Source of the DNA: Coprobacter tertius | Lineage (GTDB): Bacteria; Bacteroidota; Bacteroidia; Bacteroidales; Coprobacteraceae | Length of the DNA stretch: 64,000 nucleotides | Direction: 5' to 3' | Assembly: GCF_024330105.1 (NCBI RefSeq) | Contig: NZ_JANDHW010000011.1 | Location: forward strand, 32,703-96,702 | Program-made: the position numbers and the translations under genes | The notes under the pieces: generated by a model | What the model saw: the letters and a program-made list of their open reading frames with translations, nothing else | Databases searched by the model: none | Told to the model about the DNA's origin: nothing | Shown here: positions 8,149 to 17,992 of the stretch, in pieces | How the letters are laid out: every line of letters begins with the position of its first letter | How positions within the stretch are numbered: position 1 is the stretch's first letter

Positions 8149-9555
8149 ATGGAAAAGATTAGCAGAACGAAAATTGTCGATTTATTTAAAGAACCTTCCT
8201 TTGGGGAAATGGTGAATGTGAAAGGCTGGGTACGTACCCGCCGAGGAAATAAACAAGTAGGTTTTATTGCCCTGAATGACGGATCGACAATAAATAATAT
8301 GCAAGTCGTTGTCGATTTGCAACAATTCGATGAAGAATTTCTGAAACCGATAACGACAGGAGCCTGTATAAGTGTTAACGGTATATTAGTAGAATCGCAG
8401 GGTAAAGGACAATCGGCAGAGATTCAAGCCCGTGAAATTGAGATTTACGGTACCGCCGATCCGATGACTTATCCTTTACAGAAGAAGGGGCATTCGATGG
8501 AATTTCTGCGTGAGATTGCTCATTTACGTCCGCGTACAAATACTTTCGGGGCAGTTTTTCGTATGCGTCATAATATGGCTATCGCTATACATAAATTCTT
8601 CCATGACCGAGGATTTTTCTATTTTCATACCCCTATTATAACGGCTTCGGATTGTGAAGGAGCCGGCCAAATGTTTCAGGTAACGACATTGAATTTGTAT
8701 GACCTGAAAAAAGATGAAAACGGCTCCATTGTGTATGACAATGACTTTTTTGGGAAACAGGCGAGTCTTACCGTTTCTGGGCAACTCGAAGCAGAGTTGG
8801 CTGCTATGGCTATGGGTGCTGTTTATACATTCGGGCCCACATTTAGAGCTGAAAACTCGAATACGCCTCGTCACCTTGCCGAGTTTTGGATGGTAGAACC
8901 CGAGGTCGCTTTTAATGAGATTGCCGAGAATATGCAATTAGCAGAAGATTTTATCAAGTATTGTGTACAGTGGGCACTTGATAATTGTCGAGACGATCTT
9001 CAATTCCTTAACGATATGTTCGATAAAGAACTTATCGCTCGTCTCGAGTCGATCGTTTCTACCCAATTCGTGAGACTTACTTATACCGAAGGAATAAAGA
9101 TTCTCGAAGAGGCGGTTGCCAAAGGTCATAAATTCGAATTCCCTATATTTTGGGGAGCCGACCTTGCCTCGGAACATGAACGTTATCTGGTAGAAGAGCA
9201 TTTTAAAAAGCCTGTTATTCTTACCGATTATCCCAAAGAGATAAAATCTTTCTACATGAAACAGAATGATGACGGTAAAACGGTAAGGGCTATGGATGTA
9301 TTATTCCCGAAAATCGGTGAAATTATCGGAGGATCGCAGCGTGAAGAAGATCTTGAGAAGCTTTCGCGTCGTGCAAAGGAAATGGGTGTTCCCGAGAAAG
9401 ATATCTGGTGGTATCTCGATACGCGTCGTTTCGGAACAGCCCCCCATTCGGGATTCGGTCTCGGTTTCGAACGTCTTTTGCTTTTCGTTACCGGTATGAC
9501 TAATATTCGGGACGTAATACCTTTCCCGAGAACTCCTAAGAATGCGGAGTTTTAA
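8149..9555 (+). CDS. asnS: Asparagine--tRNA ligase
   Basis: This 468-aa class IIb synthetase charges tRNA-Asn with asparagine. The N-terminal OB-fold anticodon-binding domain covers residues about 15-110 ([20 protein letters not shown]). The catalytic domain has motif 2 in [20 protein letters not shown] and motif 3 in [20 protein letters not shown], ending with the typical [14 protein letters not shown]. The length is normal for bacterial AsnRS. The gene ends just before a strong terminator. Confidence 0.97.
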   Translation: MEKISRTKIVDLFKEPSFGEMVNVKGWVRTRRGNKQVGFIALNDGSTINNMQVVVDLQQFDEEFLKPITTGACISVNGILVESQGKGQSAEIQAREIEIYGTADPMTYPLQKKGHSMEFLREIAHLRPRTNTFGAVFRMRHNMAIAIHKFFHDRGFFYFHTPIITASDCEGAGQMFQVTTLNLYDLKKDENGSIVYDNDFFGKQASLTVSGQLEAELAAMAMGAVYTFGPTFRAENSNTPRHLAEFWMVEPEVAFNEIAENMQLAEDFIKYCVQWALDNCRDDLQFLNDMFDKELIARLESIVSTQFVRLTYTEGIKILEEAVAKGHKFEFPIFWGADLASEHERYLVEEHFKKPVILTDYPKEIKSFYMKQNDDGKTVRAMDVLFPKIGEIIGGSQREEDLEKLSRRAKEMGVPEKDIWWYLDTRRFGTAPHSGFGLGFERLLLFVTGMTNIRDVIPFPRTPKNAEF

Positions 9556-9571
9556 AGTAATATTATAAACT

Positions 9572-9609
9572 AAAAAACGGTCTCCTATTTATTTCGGAGA
9601 CCGTTTTTT
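9572..9609 (+). terminator. Terminator between asnS and tonB
   Basis: A 14-bp stem (AAAAAACGGTCTCC / GGAGACCGTTTTTT) with a 10-nt loop. The A- and T-tracts on both sides let it act in both directions between convergent genes. Confidence 0.9.
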
Positions 9610-9659
9610 TATGGATGTATTTTAGGGAAGCCCTGTTCTCTCAGAATTGTTTGAGGTTA

Positions 9660-10457
9660 TCAATTTTGTTTAAAATGATAGATAATCGTACCGGTTTGGT
9701 TGCCAGTACGTGAAACGCTTTCGAACGTAGCTTTTTTTGCTGCATTCAGCGCACGTTCACGCAATGTAGGATTCGATGCTGCATCTCCGGTGCTTCCTTT
9801 GGGAGTTACAGAGGCACTGATTACTTTTCCTGCAGGATTTACGACGATAGATATTACGATCGTTCCTTCATCGTTGCTATTGTCATAACCCGGACGAGGG
9901 AGTGTACCGGTAATACCGCGTCCTCCCAGGTTATAAGCACCGTAACCGCCGACACCGGTAAGAGCTCCCGTATTCGAGTTTCCGGTAGGGCTCCCTTGGA
10001 TCCCGGTTCCTTTTTCTGCAGTACCTCTACTTCCGGTATTGTTACTGTTATTGCTGAAAAGAGATGCCATTTTGTCGAGCCGTGTATCTCTAACAGGTTC
10101 TTTAGTCGGTTGCTCAGTGTTTTTTTTCGTGTTCTGTTTTTTTTCGGGAGTTTTCTTTTTTTCTTCTTTCGGCGGATTGATATTTACTGTTTCTTCGACA
10201 TCTTGTGTTATGGTTTCGTTATCGGGTTCCGTGATTTCGGGAGATGCCTCTTCCGGAATATTTTCTTCAGCTTTTACCGGTTCGAATATTCCACTCGCTT
10301 CGTCAACGGTTCCCAGTTGTACTAAAATGCCACCGCCATCATCAGCCGGTTTGGGCGGCCGGTTGAATGTTATCAGCAACAGTATGATAATAATGAGCGT
10401 GTGGAAAAGCAACGTCCCCACTATTCCGTACAATCTGTATTTAGAATCCTCTTTCAC
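9660..10457 (-). CDS. tonB: TonB-family energy transducer
   Basis: This 265-aa protein has one N-terminal transmembrane segment (about residues 10-32, IVGTLLFHTLIIIILLLITF). A long periplasmic spacer rich in Pro, Glu, Lys and Thr follows, then a Gly/Asn/Ser-rich stretch. The C-terminal domain covers about residues 195-265 (GTIVISIVVNPAGKVISASV ... GTIIYHFKQN). TonB proteins carry proton-motive energy from ExbB/ExbD to outer-membrane transporters. It is the last gene of pdxJ-exbB-exbD-tonB, 10 bp after exbD. Bacteroidota encode several TonB systems, and nothing here tells which receptors this one serves. The C-terminal domain is somewhat TolA-like, so a Tol-type role is the alternative. Confidence 0.88.
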   Translation of the reverse strand: MKEDSKYRLYGIVGTLLFHTLIIIILLLITFNRPPKPADDGGGILVQLGTVDEASGIFEPVKAEENIPEEASPEITEPDNETITQDVEETVNINPPKEEKKKTPEKKQNTKKNTEQPTKEPVRDTRLDKMASLFSNNSNNTGSRGTAEKGTGIQGSPTGNSNTGALTGVGGYGAYNLGGRGITGTLPRPGYDNSNDEGTIVISIVVNPAGKVISASVTPKGSTGDAASNPTLRERALNAAKKATFESVSRTGNQTGTIIYHFKQN

Positions 10458-10467
10458 GAATATTTTT

Positions 10468-10890
10468 TTAATAATTACCCTCTTTTATCGGCCTGGTAGC
10501 CAATACCATTCTTAAATTATTTTCGGCTGCGATATTTAATACTCTTACGACTTCCCGGTAGGGTACCGTCTCGTCAGCGTATAGTGCGACGAATAATTCG
10601 GGATCTTTCTGTCCGGCTTCTATCAAGAATTGGGTGAGTTCTTCGATAGAGACAGAACGTTCTGCTTCATTTCCGAAAGAAACATACAGATTGAGGTCTT
10701 TATCGATAGTTACGCGTGATAACGGCTTAGCTGCAGTTTGCTGCTTGCTTTGTGGTAAAAGTACTTTTATCGAATTAGGGAAAACGATGGTAGAGGTCAC
10801 CATAAAGAAGATCAGCAGCAGGAATATGACATCGGTCATAGATGCCATACTGAAAGAAGCATCGATTTTGTTTCTACGTTTAAGAGCCAT
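10468..10890 (-). CDS. exbD: Biopolymer transport protein ExbD/TolR
   Basis: This 140-aa protein has a short cytoplasmic start, one transmembrane helix carrying the conserved Asp (D20 in SMASMTDVIFLLLIFFMVT), and a periplasmic ExbD domain (RVTIDKDLNLYVSFG ... VALYADETVPYREVVRVLNI). The Asp is the expected proton-translocating residue of the ExbB-ExbD motor. The gene lies 8 bp after exbB and 10 bp before tonB, so co-transcription and joint function are very likely. Confidence 0.93.
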   Translation of the reverse strand: MALKRRNKIDASFSMASMTDVIFLLLIFFMVTSTIVFPNSIKVLLPQSKQQTAAKPLSRVTIDKDLNLYVSFGNEAERSVSIEELTQFLIEAGQKDPELFVALYADETVPYREVVRVLNIAAENNLRMVLATRPIKEGNY

Positions 10891-10898
10891 ATCCGATT

Positions 10899-11609
10899 TT
10901 AATTTGCCGGTTCATTTAATAGATCCATAAATTCCATCGTTTTAGCTTCTAATTGGTTTACTACACCATCGACACGGGCGACAAGGTAATTATAGGCAAA
11001 AAGTGCGATAATACCTACTACCAGCCCTGCTACAGTAGTTACCAAAGCTTCGTAAATACCGCCCGAAAGAGTGGTGATATCTGCACTCGAGCCGGCTGAA
11101 GCCATGTTATAGAAAGCTCTTACCATACCGGTAACAGTACCTAAGAACCCGAGCATAGGAGCTCCGGCAGCTGCTGTAGCCAGTAAGGGGAATCCTTTTT
11201 CGAGTTTAGCTACTTCGATGTTACCTACGTTTTCTATAGCCACAAGCACATCGTTCATAGGACGTCCCAAACGGGTAATTCCTTTTTCGATAAGTCGTGC
11301 ATAAGGGGTATCGGTTTTTTTACAAAGGCTTAGAGCCGAGTCTATTTCTCCGTCGTGGATGTAATCTTTGATACGATCCATGAATGTACGGTCTTCTTTG
11401 GCCGCTTTTCTGATAACGATGATACGTTCGATAAAAATATAAATTGCCAATATCGATAGTAATAAAAGAGGAATCATAATTATTCCCCCTTTAAGGGAGA
11501 GTTCCCACATATTAAGATCGGCTACCGGTGCGACAGTTGCCACTGAGTCGGTAGGAATAACGGGTGCGACCATATTGACGTCGGCAAGAATTGTAAGTAT
11601 AGTACCCAT
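10899..11609 (-). CDS. exbB: MotA/TolQ/ExbB proton channel family protein
   Basis: This 236-aa protein has three predicted membrane helices. One is N-terminal (GGIIMIPLLLLSILAIYIFI), and two form the conserved core (FPLLATAAAGAPMLGFLGTV and LVTTVAGLVVGIIALFAYNY). The cytoplasmic helical loop between the first and second helices is typical of ExbB/TolQ. It forms the pentameric stator around ExbD. An N-terminal stretch of about 35 aa before the first helix is longer than in E. coli ExbB. The gene follows pdxJ by 37 bp and precedes exbD by 8 bp. Confidence 0.93.
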   Translation of the reverse strand: MGTILTILADVNMVAPVIPTDSVATVAPVADLNMWELSLKGGIIMIPLLLLSILAIYIFIERIIVIRKAAKEDRTFMDRIKDYIHDGEIDSALSLCKKTDTPYARLIEKGITRLGRPMNDVLVAIENVGNIEVAKLEKGFPLLATAAAGAPMLGFLGTVTGMVRAFYNMASAGSSADITTLSGGIYEALVTTVAGLVVGIIALFAYNYLVARVDGVVNQLEAKTMEFMDLLNEPAN

Positions 11610-11646
11610 AAAAGACTATTTTAAAACGATTTGTTGTTTTTTTGAT

Positions 11647-12360
11647 TTATTTCAAGCATTCTTTATATTGCCGTATCGTATCTTGTAACCCGAGATATAA
11701 AGCATCTGATATAAGGGCGTGGCCGATAGATACTTCGTCGAGAAAAGGAATACGGGTATGGAAAAATTGGAGATTCTTCAAGTTGAGATCATGTCCGGCA
11801 TTTATTCCCAAACCGAGTTTTCTTGCGAGTTCGGCAGCCGATACGAAAGGTGCGACTGCGTTTTCGGGATCGGTTTCATAAAATGCAGCGTAAGGCTCGG
11901 TATATAACTCGATTCTGTCGGTACCGGTTTTGGCTGCTTTCTCTATATACTCGGGTTCGGTACCGATGAATAAAGAGGTTCGTATGCCGGCTTGGTTGAA
12001 ACGATCGATAATTTCGCTTAAAAATTCGAAATTCGAAATCGTATCCCATCCGGCATTTGAAGTAATAGCGTCGGGCGCGTCCGGGACCAAAGTTACCTGT
12101 TCGGGTTTTACTTTTAAAACCAAATCGATGAATGCCTCCGAAGGATACCCTTCGATATTGAATTCGGTCTTGAGGATAGATCTTAAATCGAATACGTCTG
12201 AGTATCGTATATGGCGTTCATCGGGTCTCGGGTGTACGGTGATACCATCGGCTCCGAAGATTTCGCAATCGGTCGCGACTTTAACGACATCGGGAGTGTT
12301 TCCTCCCCTTGCGTTACGGAGAGTGGCCACTTTATTTACATTTACGCTTAATTTTGTCAT
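11647..12360 (-). CDS. pdxJ: Pyridoxine 5'-phosphate synthase
   Basis: This 237-aa TIM-barrel enzyme condenses 1-deoxyxylulose 5-phosphate with 3-amino-2-oxopropyl phosphate, the last ring-forming step of DXP-dependent vitamin B6 synthesis. Family motifs are [19 protein letters not shown] at the N-terminus, [20 protein letters not shown] for substrate binding, and [18 protein letters not shown] near the C-terminus. The length is normal. It heads the pdxJ-exbB-exbD-tonB operon and is divergent from the CBS-domain gene. Confidence 0.96.
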   Translation of the reverse strand: MTKLSVNVNKVATLRNARGGNTPDVVKVATDCEIFGADGITVHPRPDERHIRYSDVFDLRSILKTEFNIEGYPSEAFIDLVLKVKPEQVTLVPDAPDAITSNAGWDTISNFEFLSEIIDRFNQAGIRTSLFIGTEPEYIEKAAKTGTDRIELYTEPYAAFYETDPENAVAPFVSAAELARKLGLGINAGHDLNLKNLQFFHTRIPFLDEVSIGHALISDALYLGLQDTIRQYKECLK

Positions 12361-12490
12361 TTTCGAAAATTATTACACCTTGATTAAAAAAGGTATGCAA
12401 TGTTACTAAAAAAATATCTTTTTAATAGGTTTACCGATGCTAATTTTAAGGCATCAGGTAAAAAATATCCCGAAAAACGAAAATTTTATG

Positions 12491-12498
12491 TAAGTTTG
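12491..12498 (+). promoter_or_regulatory. -7 box that supports the later start of the CBS gene
   Basis: TAAGTTTG fits TAnnTTTG and lies 52 bp before the ATG at 12550. A transcript from here would not contain the upstream ATG at 12400, which is why I use 12550 as the start. No clear -33 element was seen. Confidence 0.45.
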
Positions 12499-12549
12499 TA
12501 TTGGTTTACTGAATACAAAAATAATACGATTTATTCAAATGTAGGTGCA

Positions 12550-13209
12550 ATGACGGCAAAAGATCTTATTTCGAATGATATTCCGGTGCTTTACCCTGAA
12601 ACTACGGTAACCGAAGCTCTTGCCCGCCTGGAGGAGACGAGACTGGGATTTCTTCCGGTGGTTAAAGGGGAGGAATATATCGGTATGGCAAGCGAAAAAA
12701 TGCTACTCGAGACTTCCGATGCGGAACAAGAACTTGGAAATCTTATTTTGTCGGCACCTTCAGTAAAAAGTGAAAGCCATCTTTTCGATGTGCTTAATCA
12801 GATGACACAGTTATCGGTAGATATGATGCCGGTGACGACACAAGATGGGCATTACCTCGGCTCTGTAGATCGTAAAAATCTGTTGAAGCATATTTCTACA
12901 ATTTGCAATACGGGGCAAGAGGGTGCGGTTATTTTATTGGAGATGTATCCTGAAGATTATTCTTTAAGCGAGTTGGCGAGATTGGTTGAGGATAATAATT
13001 GCAAGATTATGAATTTGTTGACTTATCCTTATTCTGAGAACGGGATGTTGCGTATAAGTATAAAGATTGATTGTGTAGATGCATCTCCGGTTCTCCGTTC
13101 GCTCGAACGGTTCAATTACAAAATTGTTTGTTGCTATCAACAGCAGGGTGTTATCGACGAAACGTTACGGCAGCGGTTTAATGAATTGATGTATTATCTC
13201 GAAATGTAA
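12550..13209 (+). CDS. CBS-domain protein (AcuB-like)
   Basis: This is a 219-aa protein when started at 12550 ([20 protein letters not shown]). The frame is open upstream to 12400, but that extension is non-conserved-looking and basic. Two CBS domains at about residues 1-55 and 70-125 ([20 protein letters not shown]) probably bind adenine nucleotides. The C-terminal 80 aa resemble an ACT-like regulatory domain. The biological target is unknown. The gene is followed one base later by nadK, a conserved pairing in Bacteroidales, which may point to nucleotide sensing connected with NAD(P) metabolism; that link is inference. Confidence 0.85.
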   Translation: MTAKDLISNDIPVLYPETTVTEALARLEETRLGFLPVVKGEEYIGMASEKMLLETSDAEQELGNLILSAPSVKSESHLFDVLNQMTQLSVDMMPVTTQDGHYLGSVDRKNLLKHISTICNTGQEGAVILLEMYPEDYSLSELARLVEDNNCKIMNLLTYPYSENGMLRISIKIDCVDASPVLRSLERFNYKIVCCYQQQGVIDETLRQRFNELMYYLEM

Positions 13210-13210
13210 A

Positions 13211-14095
13211 ATGAATAGTATGAAAATAGCGGTTTTCGGAAATTTGTATCAGGCAGAGAAATGTGCACAGGCTCGTTTGTTGTTTGAAACGCTCGAGCAG
13301 TATGATGCCCAGGTGTATATCTGTGAAGATTACTACCGGTTTTTGCATACGGTAATGAAAATGGAGATACGACATGAAGGCTTGATAACGAGCCGTTGTT
13401 TCGAGGCGGATATGGCCTTGAGTATAGGAGGAGACGGTACATTTTTAAAGACGGCCGAACGGATAGGAGATAAAGGGATTCCTATTTTGGGGATTAATAC
13501 GGGACGTTTGGGCTTTTTGGCCGATGTATCGGGAAACGAGATTGTTGAAGTGATGGATGAGATTTTTGCCGGTAACTACCGGGTAGAAGAACGTTCGTTA
13601 TTGCAACTAAATGCCGAAGGTTTGCCTTCTGAATTTTGGCCGTATGCGTTGAATGAAGTAGCAGTTCTTAAACGGGATTCCTCTTCGATGATATCTATAC
13701 GCACGATGCTCGATGGGCAGTTTCTCAATAATTATCAGGCCGACGGGCTCGTTATCTCTACCCCTACCGGTTCTACCGCTTATTCATTGAGTGCAGGAGG
13801 GCCGGTATTAGTTCCCCAGGCCAGTAACTTTGTCATTTCGGCAGTTGCACCGCATAGTCTCAATGTACGTCCATTGGTTATAACGGACGATTCCGAGATA
13901 GGATTGAATGTAGAAAGTCGCAGTCATAACTTTTTGGTGAGTCTCGACGGTCGTTCTACAGTTCTTACCAATACACAGCATTTACGAATAAAGAAAGCTC
14001 CTTTTACGACAAAAGTGGTTAAACGTTATAACCATATTTTTATCGATACTTTACGGAATAAACTTATGTGGGGCGTGGATAAACGCATCGGGTAG
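13211..14095 (+). CDS. nadK: NAD kinase
   Basis: This 294-aa enzyme phosphorylates NAD to NADP using ATP or polyphosphate. The key motifs are [14 protein letters not shown] with the catalytic GGDGT loop, [15 protein letters not shown], the conserved [11 protein letters not shown], and [20 protein letters not shown] for NAD binding. An alternative start three codons in (MKIAVFGN) is equally plausible. It forms an operon with the CBS-domain gene just upstream. Confidence 0.96.
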   Translation: MNSMKIAVFGNLYQAEKCAQARLLFETLEQYDAQVYICEDYYRFLHTVMKMEIRHEGLITSRCFEADMALSIGGDGTFLKTAERIGDKGIPILGINTGRLGFLADVSGNEIVEVMDEIFAGNYRVEERSLLQLNAEGLPSEFWPYALNEVAVLKRDSSSMISIRTMLDGQFLNNYQADGLVISTPTGSTAYSLSAGGPVLVPQASNFVISAVAPHSLNVRPLVITDDSEIGLNVESRSHNFLVSLDGRSTVLTNTQHLRIKKAPFTTKVVKRYNHIFIDTLRNKLMWGVDKRIG

Positions 14096-14161
14096 TTTTT
14101 ATTAAACAGAGCCAACCCTTTTTCAATTAATAAAGTAATATCGACAGGGCGAAAAATGAAA

Positions 14162-14208
14162 TTTATTTCCAACCATGTTGAGCAGAGCAAAACATGGTTG
14201 GAAATAAA
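14162..14208. terminator. Hairpin between nadK and the PepSY-like gene
   Basis: An 18-bp perfect stem (TTTATTTCCAACCATGTT / AACATGGTTGGAAATAAA) with an 11-nt loop. It starts 7 bp after the end of the reverse-strand gene, and the reverse strand continues TTTCATTTTTCG, so it most likely terminates that gene. It may also stop nadK transcripts. Confidence 0.7.
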
Positions 14209-14214
14209 AAGCGG

Positions 14215-15105
14215 TTATTTCTTTATCTGTTCTCCTTTTTCGTTGAAAATATAGGTAAATTCTTTATTTTCAGTTTCATTTTCTACTTCTATGACATATT
14301 GTATTCCGTTAGGAGTTTCCCATTTTTCGATATCGTCGGTTTCGTCATTGGGGCCGAGAATATTTTTTAAGGCAGTCATCACCTCATTCGGGAGTAAAGA
14401 CAACTCAATTTCGGTGGACGTATGTAACCAGTTCCCTTTAAAATCGAATACGACTTCCATTTCGATCTCTTTAATTGTAATGTCTATTTCATAAGTCCCG
14501 GTTTTTTCATCCGATTCCGACTCGAGGATGACGGCTTCGGGGTATTTCTGTTTTATGAAGTCGGTTGCGAAACCGGGTATCGGTGCCGATTCGCTATTTC
14601 CGTCTTTGTCGACTTTTTCATACAAAAATGTACCATCAAAAGCATAGTAGAGATCGACATCTTCTTTTCCTTCCGCTTCGATTTCTAATTTATACTTTTT
14701 TTCTTCTCCACGAGTAAGCAGGTCTACGTCGTCGATAATGTATCCTATTGCTTTATAATCGGAAGATTCGAAATGCTGTAGAATGTTTTGGGGCAAGTCA
14801 TTCACGGGGATTTCGATTTCAGAAAGAGAACAATCTCCTGTTTCTGTATACCAAGCTTTGTTGAGACGATCGCCATTAGGATTTGTACTGTTTTGCGGCA
14901 TGTCGAAAGATGCTACGTAGTATTCCATTTTTTTATTCCATACGACATTTTTTGCTTCTGGGAATTGTTGCTTAAAAGCGTTTACAATTTCTGAGTTTGG
15001 TACTACTGTATTGTTTGTAGGATCCGGATCGTTGCTGCAACCGGTGTTTAGTACGATTGTTAAAATTAATGCTGGTACGATAAAAATAAAATGTTTGAAT
15101 TTCAT
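14215..15105 (-). CDS. Lipoprotein with PepSY-like domains
   Basis: This 296-aa protein starts with a lipoprotein signal (MKFKHFIFIVPALILTIVLN, then TGCS, lipidated Cys at about residue 23). Two or three beta-alpha-beta units of the periplasmic PepSY-like family (PF11396) follow. Each begins with a helix of the form 'F...FP.A..V.W' (NAFKQQFPEAKNVVWNKKME; DFIKQKYPEAVILESESDE) and continues with acidic strands (YKLEIEAEGKEDVDLYYAFD). Such proteins are common in Bacteroidota, and their role is not established. It is a single gene with its own terminator downstream. Confidence 0.8.
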   Translation of the reverse strand: MKFKHFIFIVPALILTIVLNTGCSNDPDPTNNTVVPNSEIVNAFKQQFPEAKNVVWNKKMEYYVASFDMPQNSTNPNGDRLNKAWYTETGDCSLSEIEIPVNDLPQNILQHFESSDYKAIGYIIDDVDLLTRGEEKKYKLEIEAEGKEDVDLYYAFDGTFLYEKVDKDGNSESAPIPGFATDFIKQKYPEAVILESESDEKTGTYEIDITIKEIEMEVVFDFKGNWLHTSTEIELSLLPNEVMTALKNILGPNDETDDIEKWETPNGIQYVIEVENETENKEFTYIFNEKGEQIKK

Positions 15106-15339
15106 AATTTTGTTGTTTAGATATGATTTGGGGATTAATATAATGAAAAATTACCGAATATATTGAGAAATTTATAGAATTAAATTAATTTTTCATATCT
15201 ATTTGCAAGTTCTGCCGGGGTTATTTTTGTGAAATATCTGGTGAAGAAATTGATATTCTTTTTAGAGCTAATCTGGATATAAATGCGGTTTACCAGCTAA
15301 ATACGTTTTAGTAGTTCTGATTTAATTTGTAGGTGAGAT

Positions 15340-15369
15340 AAAAATAAACCCGGGCCTTTCTGACCCGGG
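15340..15369 (-). terminator. Terminator of the PspC/PadR operon
   Basis: On the reverse strand CCCGGG-TCAGAAAGG-CCCGGG is followed by TTTATTTTTATC. It lies about 90 bp after the PspC-domain stop. The rest of 15106-15461 is AT-rich with no gene that I can see. Confidence 0.7.
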
Positions 15370-15461
15370 AATATTCTCGTTAGAATTAAATTACAGGAAA
15401 CAATTTCTGCTATTCTGTCACCGTTTCTTGCGGCATATTTATTTTTTAGATTCCGAAATTT

Positions 15462-16550
15462 TTAAAAACGCATAAAAAATTCTGAAAACATGGGTGTACT
15501 GAATATAATGGCGGTTATGAAGCAAATGAGCCATAGAATAATTAATGTATTCGTGGTTGATTTGGGAATTGCATTCCAGTGAAGCTTACGCCTCAATAAC
15601 CAACGGATAAGTCCGAATAAAGGAATCCCTAAGGTGAAGAGGAGTGAGATGAATAAGACGCCCGGGTATTTTACCGCTCCGAGTACCGGAGTAAGTATGG
15701 GTATATAAGGCATAGAGTAGATCATAAAGTGCGTACTTCCGAAAATTATGCCGATCGTGGTAATACCCAGTGTTATTAATACGATAAATAAAATGAATCC
15801 CATACAACCGCCGAACAGAACGAATGCGATTTTGAATATGGCTTTTATTCCTTCGATAAAAAGGTTGCCTAATCGTCTAAGAAATGGTTCTTCGGTTTGT
15901 TGTTCCGATTGCTTTTCGTTTGTTTTTTCCATTTCTTCGACGACTGTTTTCTTAATATTGTCTATAGTGACGGCTTCACCTCGCATTTCGAGTTTTTGGG
16001 CGGCGGTTGTTGCTTTAGGCAAGCATATCCATAGTATGATATATATCCAGAAAGAAATCCCGAAAAAGAGTGTCAGCAATACGATAAGTATTCTTACGAT
16101 TACCGGGTCGACGCCCAGATACACGCCGATGCCCGAAGCCACTCCTCCCAATATTTGATTGTCGGGATCTCTGAATAGACGTTTTCGAACTTTTACTTTC
16201 GGTTCTTTATCATTTTCGTCGGATTCTTCTTTAGGAACTTCCGGATTATTTTTTTCAGGAGTTTCCTTGTTTTCGATTCCGCTAATTTCATTATCAAAAT
16301 CTTCAGGATGCCCCATGATTGCGATAATTTCGTTTACCTCACGAACCGTAATAATCTGCATTCCGAAACGATTTCGTTCCTTGAATAATTCACCGATACG
16401 TGCTTCAATGTCACTTAATATTTCGTCGGCTCCTTCTTCTCCTTCGAAATGTTTTCCGAGACTATCGAGATAATTCTGAAGTTCGTTATAGGCATCTTCA
16501 TCGATATGATATACCGTATTATTAAGATTAACGGTTAATGTCTTTTTCAT
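15462..16550 (-). CDS. PspC-domain membrane protein
   Basis: This 362-aa protein has three parts. The N-terminal 85 residues (MKKTLTVNLNNTVYHIDEDA ... VNEIIAIMGHPEDF) form a small helical domain usually found before PspC in Bacteroidota. A charged linker leads to the PspC domain at about residues 122-180 (RLFRDPDNQILGGVASGIGV, then a membrane helix IWIYIILWICLP-like). After a Gln/Glu-rich linker, four further membrane helices follow. PspC belongs to the phage-shock envelope-stress response in other bacteria. The gene follows a PadR-type regulator by 26 bp, and the pair probably forms an envelope-stress module controlled by that regulator. Confidence 0.88.
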   Translation of the reverse strand: MKKTLTVNLNNTVYHIDEDAYNELQNYLDSLGKHFEGEEGADEILSDIEARIGELFKERNRFGMQIITVREVNEIIAIMGHPEDFDNEISGIENKETPEKNNPEVPKEESDENDKEPKVKVRKRLFRDPDNQILGGVASGIGVYLGVDPVIVRILIVLLTLFFGISFWIYIILWICLPKATTAAQKLEMRGEAVTIDNIKKTVVEEMEKTNEKQSEQQTEEPFLRRLGNLFIEGIKAIFKIAFVLFGGCMGFILFIVLITLGITTIGIIFGSTHFMIYSMPYIPILTPVLGAVKYPGVLFISLLFTLGIPLFGLIRWLLRRKLHWNAIPKSTTNTLIILWLICFITAIIFSTPMFSEFFMRF

Positions 16551-16576
16551 TATTGTCTGTATTTTAATTTCTTTAT

Positions 16577-16918
16577 TTAATTGTCTTCGGTATGTCGTTC
16601 GCGGATGTGATTGATTACATTATTCAATTCATTCCATGATTCTTCCAGTTCACTCAGAAAACGTTTACCCTCATCTGTTAGTTCATAATATTTTCGGGGA
16701 GGTCCTTGTGTAGATTCTACCCATTCGTATGTGAGTAATCCGGTATTCTTCAGCCGGGTGAGCAGCGGATATAAAGTGCCTTCAACCACAATCAGCCGTG
16801 ATTCCTTTAACGAGCGGATAATGTCGGATACATAAGCTCGTTGCTTGCTAAGGATAAGGAGTGTACAATACTCCAATATGCCTTTCCTCATTTGTGATTT
16901 TACATTCTCCGTATTCAT
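16577..16918 (-). CDS. PadR-family transcriptional regulator
   Basis: This is a 113-aa winged-helix protein when started at the ATG complementary to 16916-16918 (MNTENVKSQMRKGILEYCTL). An in-frame extension to 17023 exists but lies upstream of a -7 box and looks non-coding. Motifs are YVSDIIRSLKESRLIVVEGT for the recognition helix region and VVEGTLYPLLTRLKNTGLLT, typical of PadR group II. PadR proteins are repressors, usually of an adjacent membrane-protein gene. Here that gene is the PspC-domain protein directly downstream. Confidence 0.92.
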   Translation of the reverse strand: MNTENVKSQMRKGILEYCTLLILSKQRAYVSDIIRSLKESRLIVVEGTLYPLLTRLKNTGLLTYEWVESTQGPPRKYYELTDEGKRFLSELEESWNELNNVINHIRERHTEDN

Positions 16919-16938
16919 ATTTATCGATTTTTCATTGG

Positions 16939-16946
16939 CAAATATA
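16939..16946 (-). promoter_or_regulatory. Candidate -7 box for padR-pspC
   Basis: The reverse strand reads TATATTTG, 20 bp before the chosen PadR start. The region upstream contains an imperfect dyad (GTACTAT/GTATTAC type, 16960-16973) that could be the PadR operator. That second part is a guess. Confidence 0.5.
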
Positions 16947-17145
16947 TAAATAATATATGGTACTATGTAATACAAACTACCATCCTTTGCATTATTTAAC
17001 GTTGTGTTTATATATTTTAGCATATTATATTTATTAACTATCTGAATATTATTGGTTTACGGAATGGATTAATTTAAAAGAAAAAATGAATAATAATAAA
17101 GATATTTATGGGCAGAAAAGAAAGTAAACATTTACATTTGTATGC

Positions 17146-17856
17146 ATGGAATCACAGATAATACAAGATTCGGAATTTGGAGAGATTGTACTGCATCCTC
17201 GCCGTTCTGCCCGTAATTTTATTTTTAGAATAAAAGACGGACGTTTGGTCGTTACGGTGCCTTTTTTTGCGACCGAAAAAGATATTTTACAATCGGTCGA
17301 TAGTTCGCGGGAAAAATTGCGGAAGATTTTTAAAAAAGCAATGGCTGAAGATCTTACATTTAAGGTCGGGGACGTTATTGCGACCCGGAATTTTCTGATC
17401 GTGGTGCGGGGTTCTAATCGAAAAAAGATGGCAGTATTATCGGGAGACGGATGTTTATTTGTGGAATGTCCCGAAGATATCGATATGGACAGCAAAGCGG
17501 TACAGAGCTTTATTTTGTCGGCTATTAAGCGATATATCAAGCGTTCGGGAGAATCATATTTACCTTCGAGATTGCAGGAACTTGCCGAAAAAGTTGGTGT
17601 ACGGTATAGTGGAGTAAGTATAACCTATGGTCGGAATCGACTCGGTAAATGCGATAGTCGCGGCCATATTTCGCTCTCGTATTATTTAATGTTGTTACCT
17701 GACCGGCTTATCGATTATATAATTTTTCATGAATTGGCTCATTTAACCGAAATGAATCACGGGGCTCGGTTTCATCGTTTATGCGATCGGTATTGTGAAG
17801 GCAATGAGTTTGTGTTACGGCGGGAATTGCGAAAATTCCGTTTCCCTATTCCATAA
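17146..17856 (+). CDS. YgjP-like (SprT/WLM-type) zinc metallopeptidase
   Basis: This 236-aa protein belongs to the DUF45/YgjP family. The N-terminal half contains beta strands (LHPRRSARNFIFRIKDGRLV). The C-terminal half has the zinc motif HELAHLTEMNHGARFH (HExxH, then His downstream), preceded by RLGKCDSRGHISLSYYLMLL, which is typical of this family. Substrates are not known; homologues are linked to SprT-like proteases. A -7-like TACATTTG at 17133-17140 lies so close to the ATG that the mRNA may be nearly leaderless. The gene stands alone. Confidence 0.88.
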   Translation: MESQIIQDSEFGEIVLHPRRSARNFIFRIKDGRLVVTVPFFATEKDILQSVDSSREKLRKIFKKAMAEDLTFKVGDVIATRNFLIVVRGSNRKKMAVLSGDGCLFVECPEDIDMDSKAVQSFILSAIKRYIKRSGESYLPSRLQELAEKVGVRYSGVSITYGRNRLGKCDSRGHISLSYYLMLLPDRLIDYIIFHELAHLTEMNHGARFHRLCDRYCEGNEFVLRRELRKFRFPIP

Positions 17857-17924
17857 TTAAAAATGATTTGTTTAGTAGATTATTTTTATTGATAGCTGTA
17901 AAGTGAATAATAAAGGTATTTTTC

Positions 17925-17967
17925 TAATCGTTTTCTAATCTCAATTAAGGACATTATAATCGTTTTC
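17925..17967 (+). promoter_or_regulatory. Phased TAATC repeats, candidate operator of the metal-efflux operon
   Basis: TAATCGTTTTC occurs at 17925-17935 and again at 17957-17967, with a further TAATC at 17936. The starts are 11 and 21 bp apart, about one and two helical turns. The array ends just before the expected -33 position of the promoter at 17993. OmpR/PhoB-type regulators, like the one encoded in this operon, bind such direct repeats. Confidence 0.55.
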
Positions 17968-17992
17968 GCTCAGGTATCTAAACTTCAGCTTA

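Noticed and set aside
12400..12549. Earlier start for the CBS-domain gene
   Set aside because: The added residues show no conservation-like pattern, and a -7 box at 12491 lies inside them.
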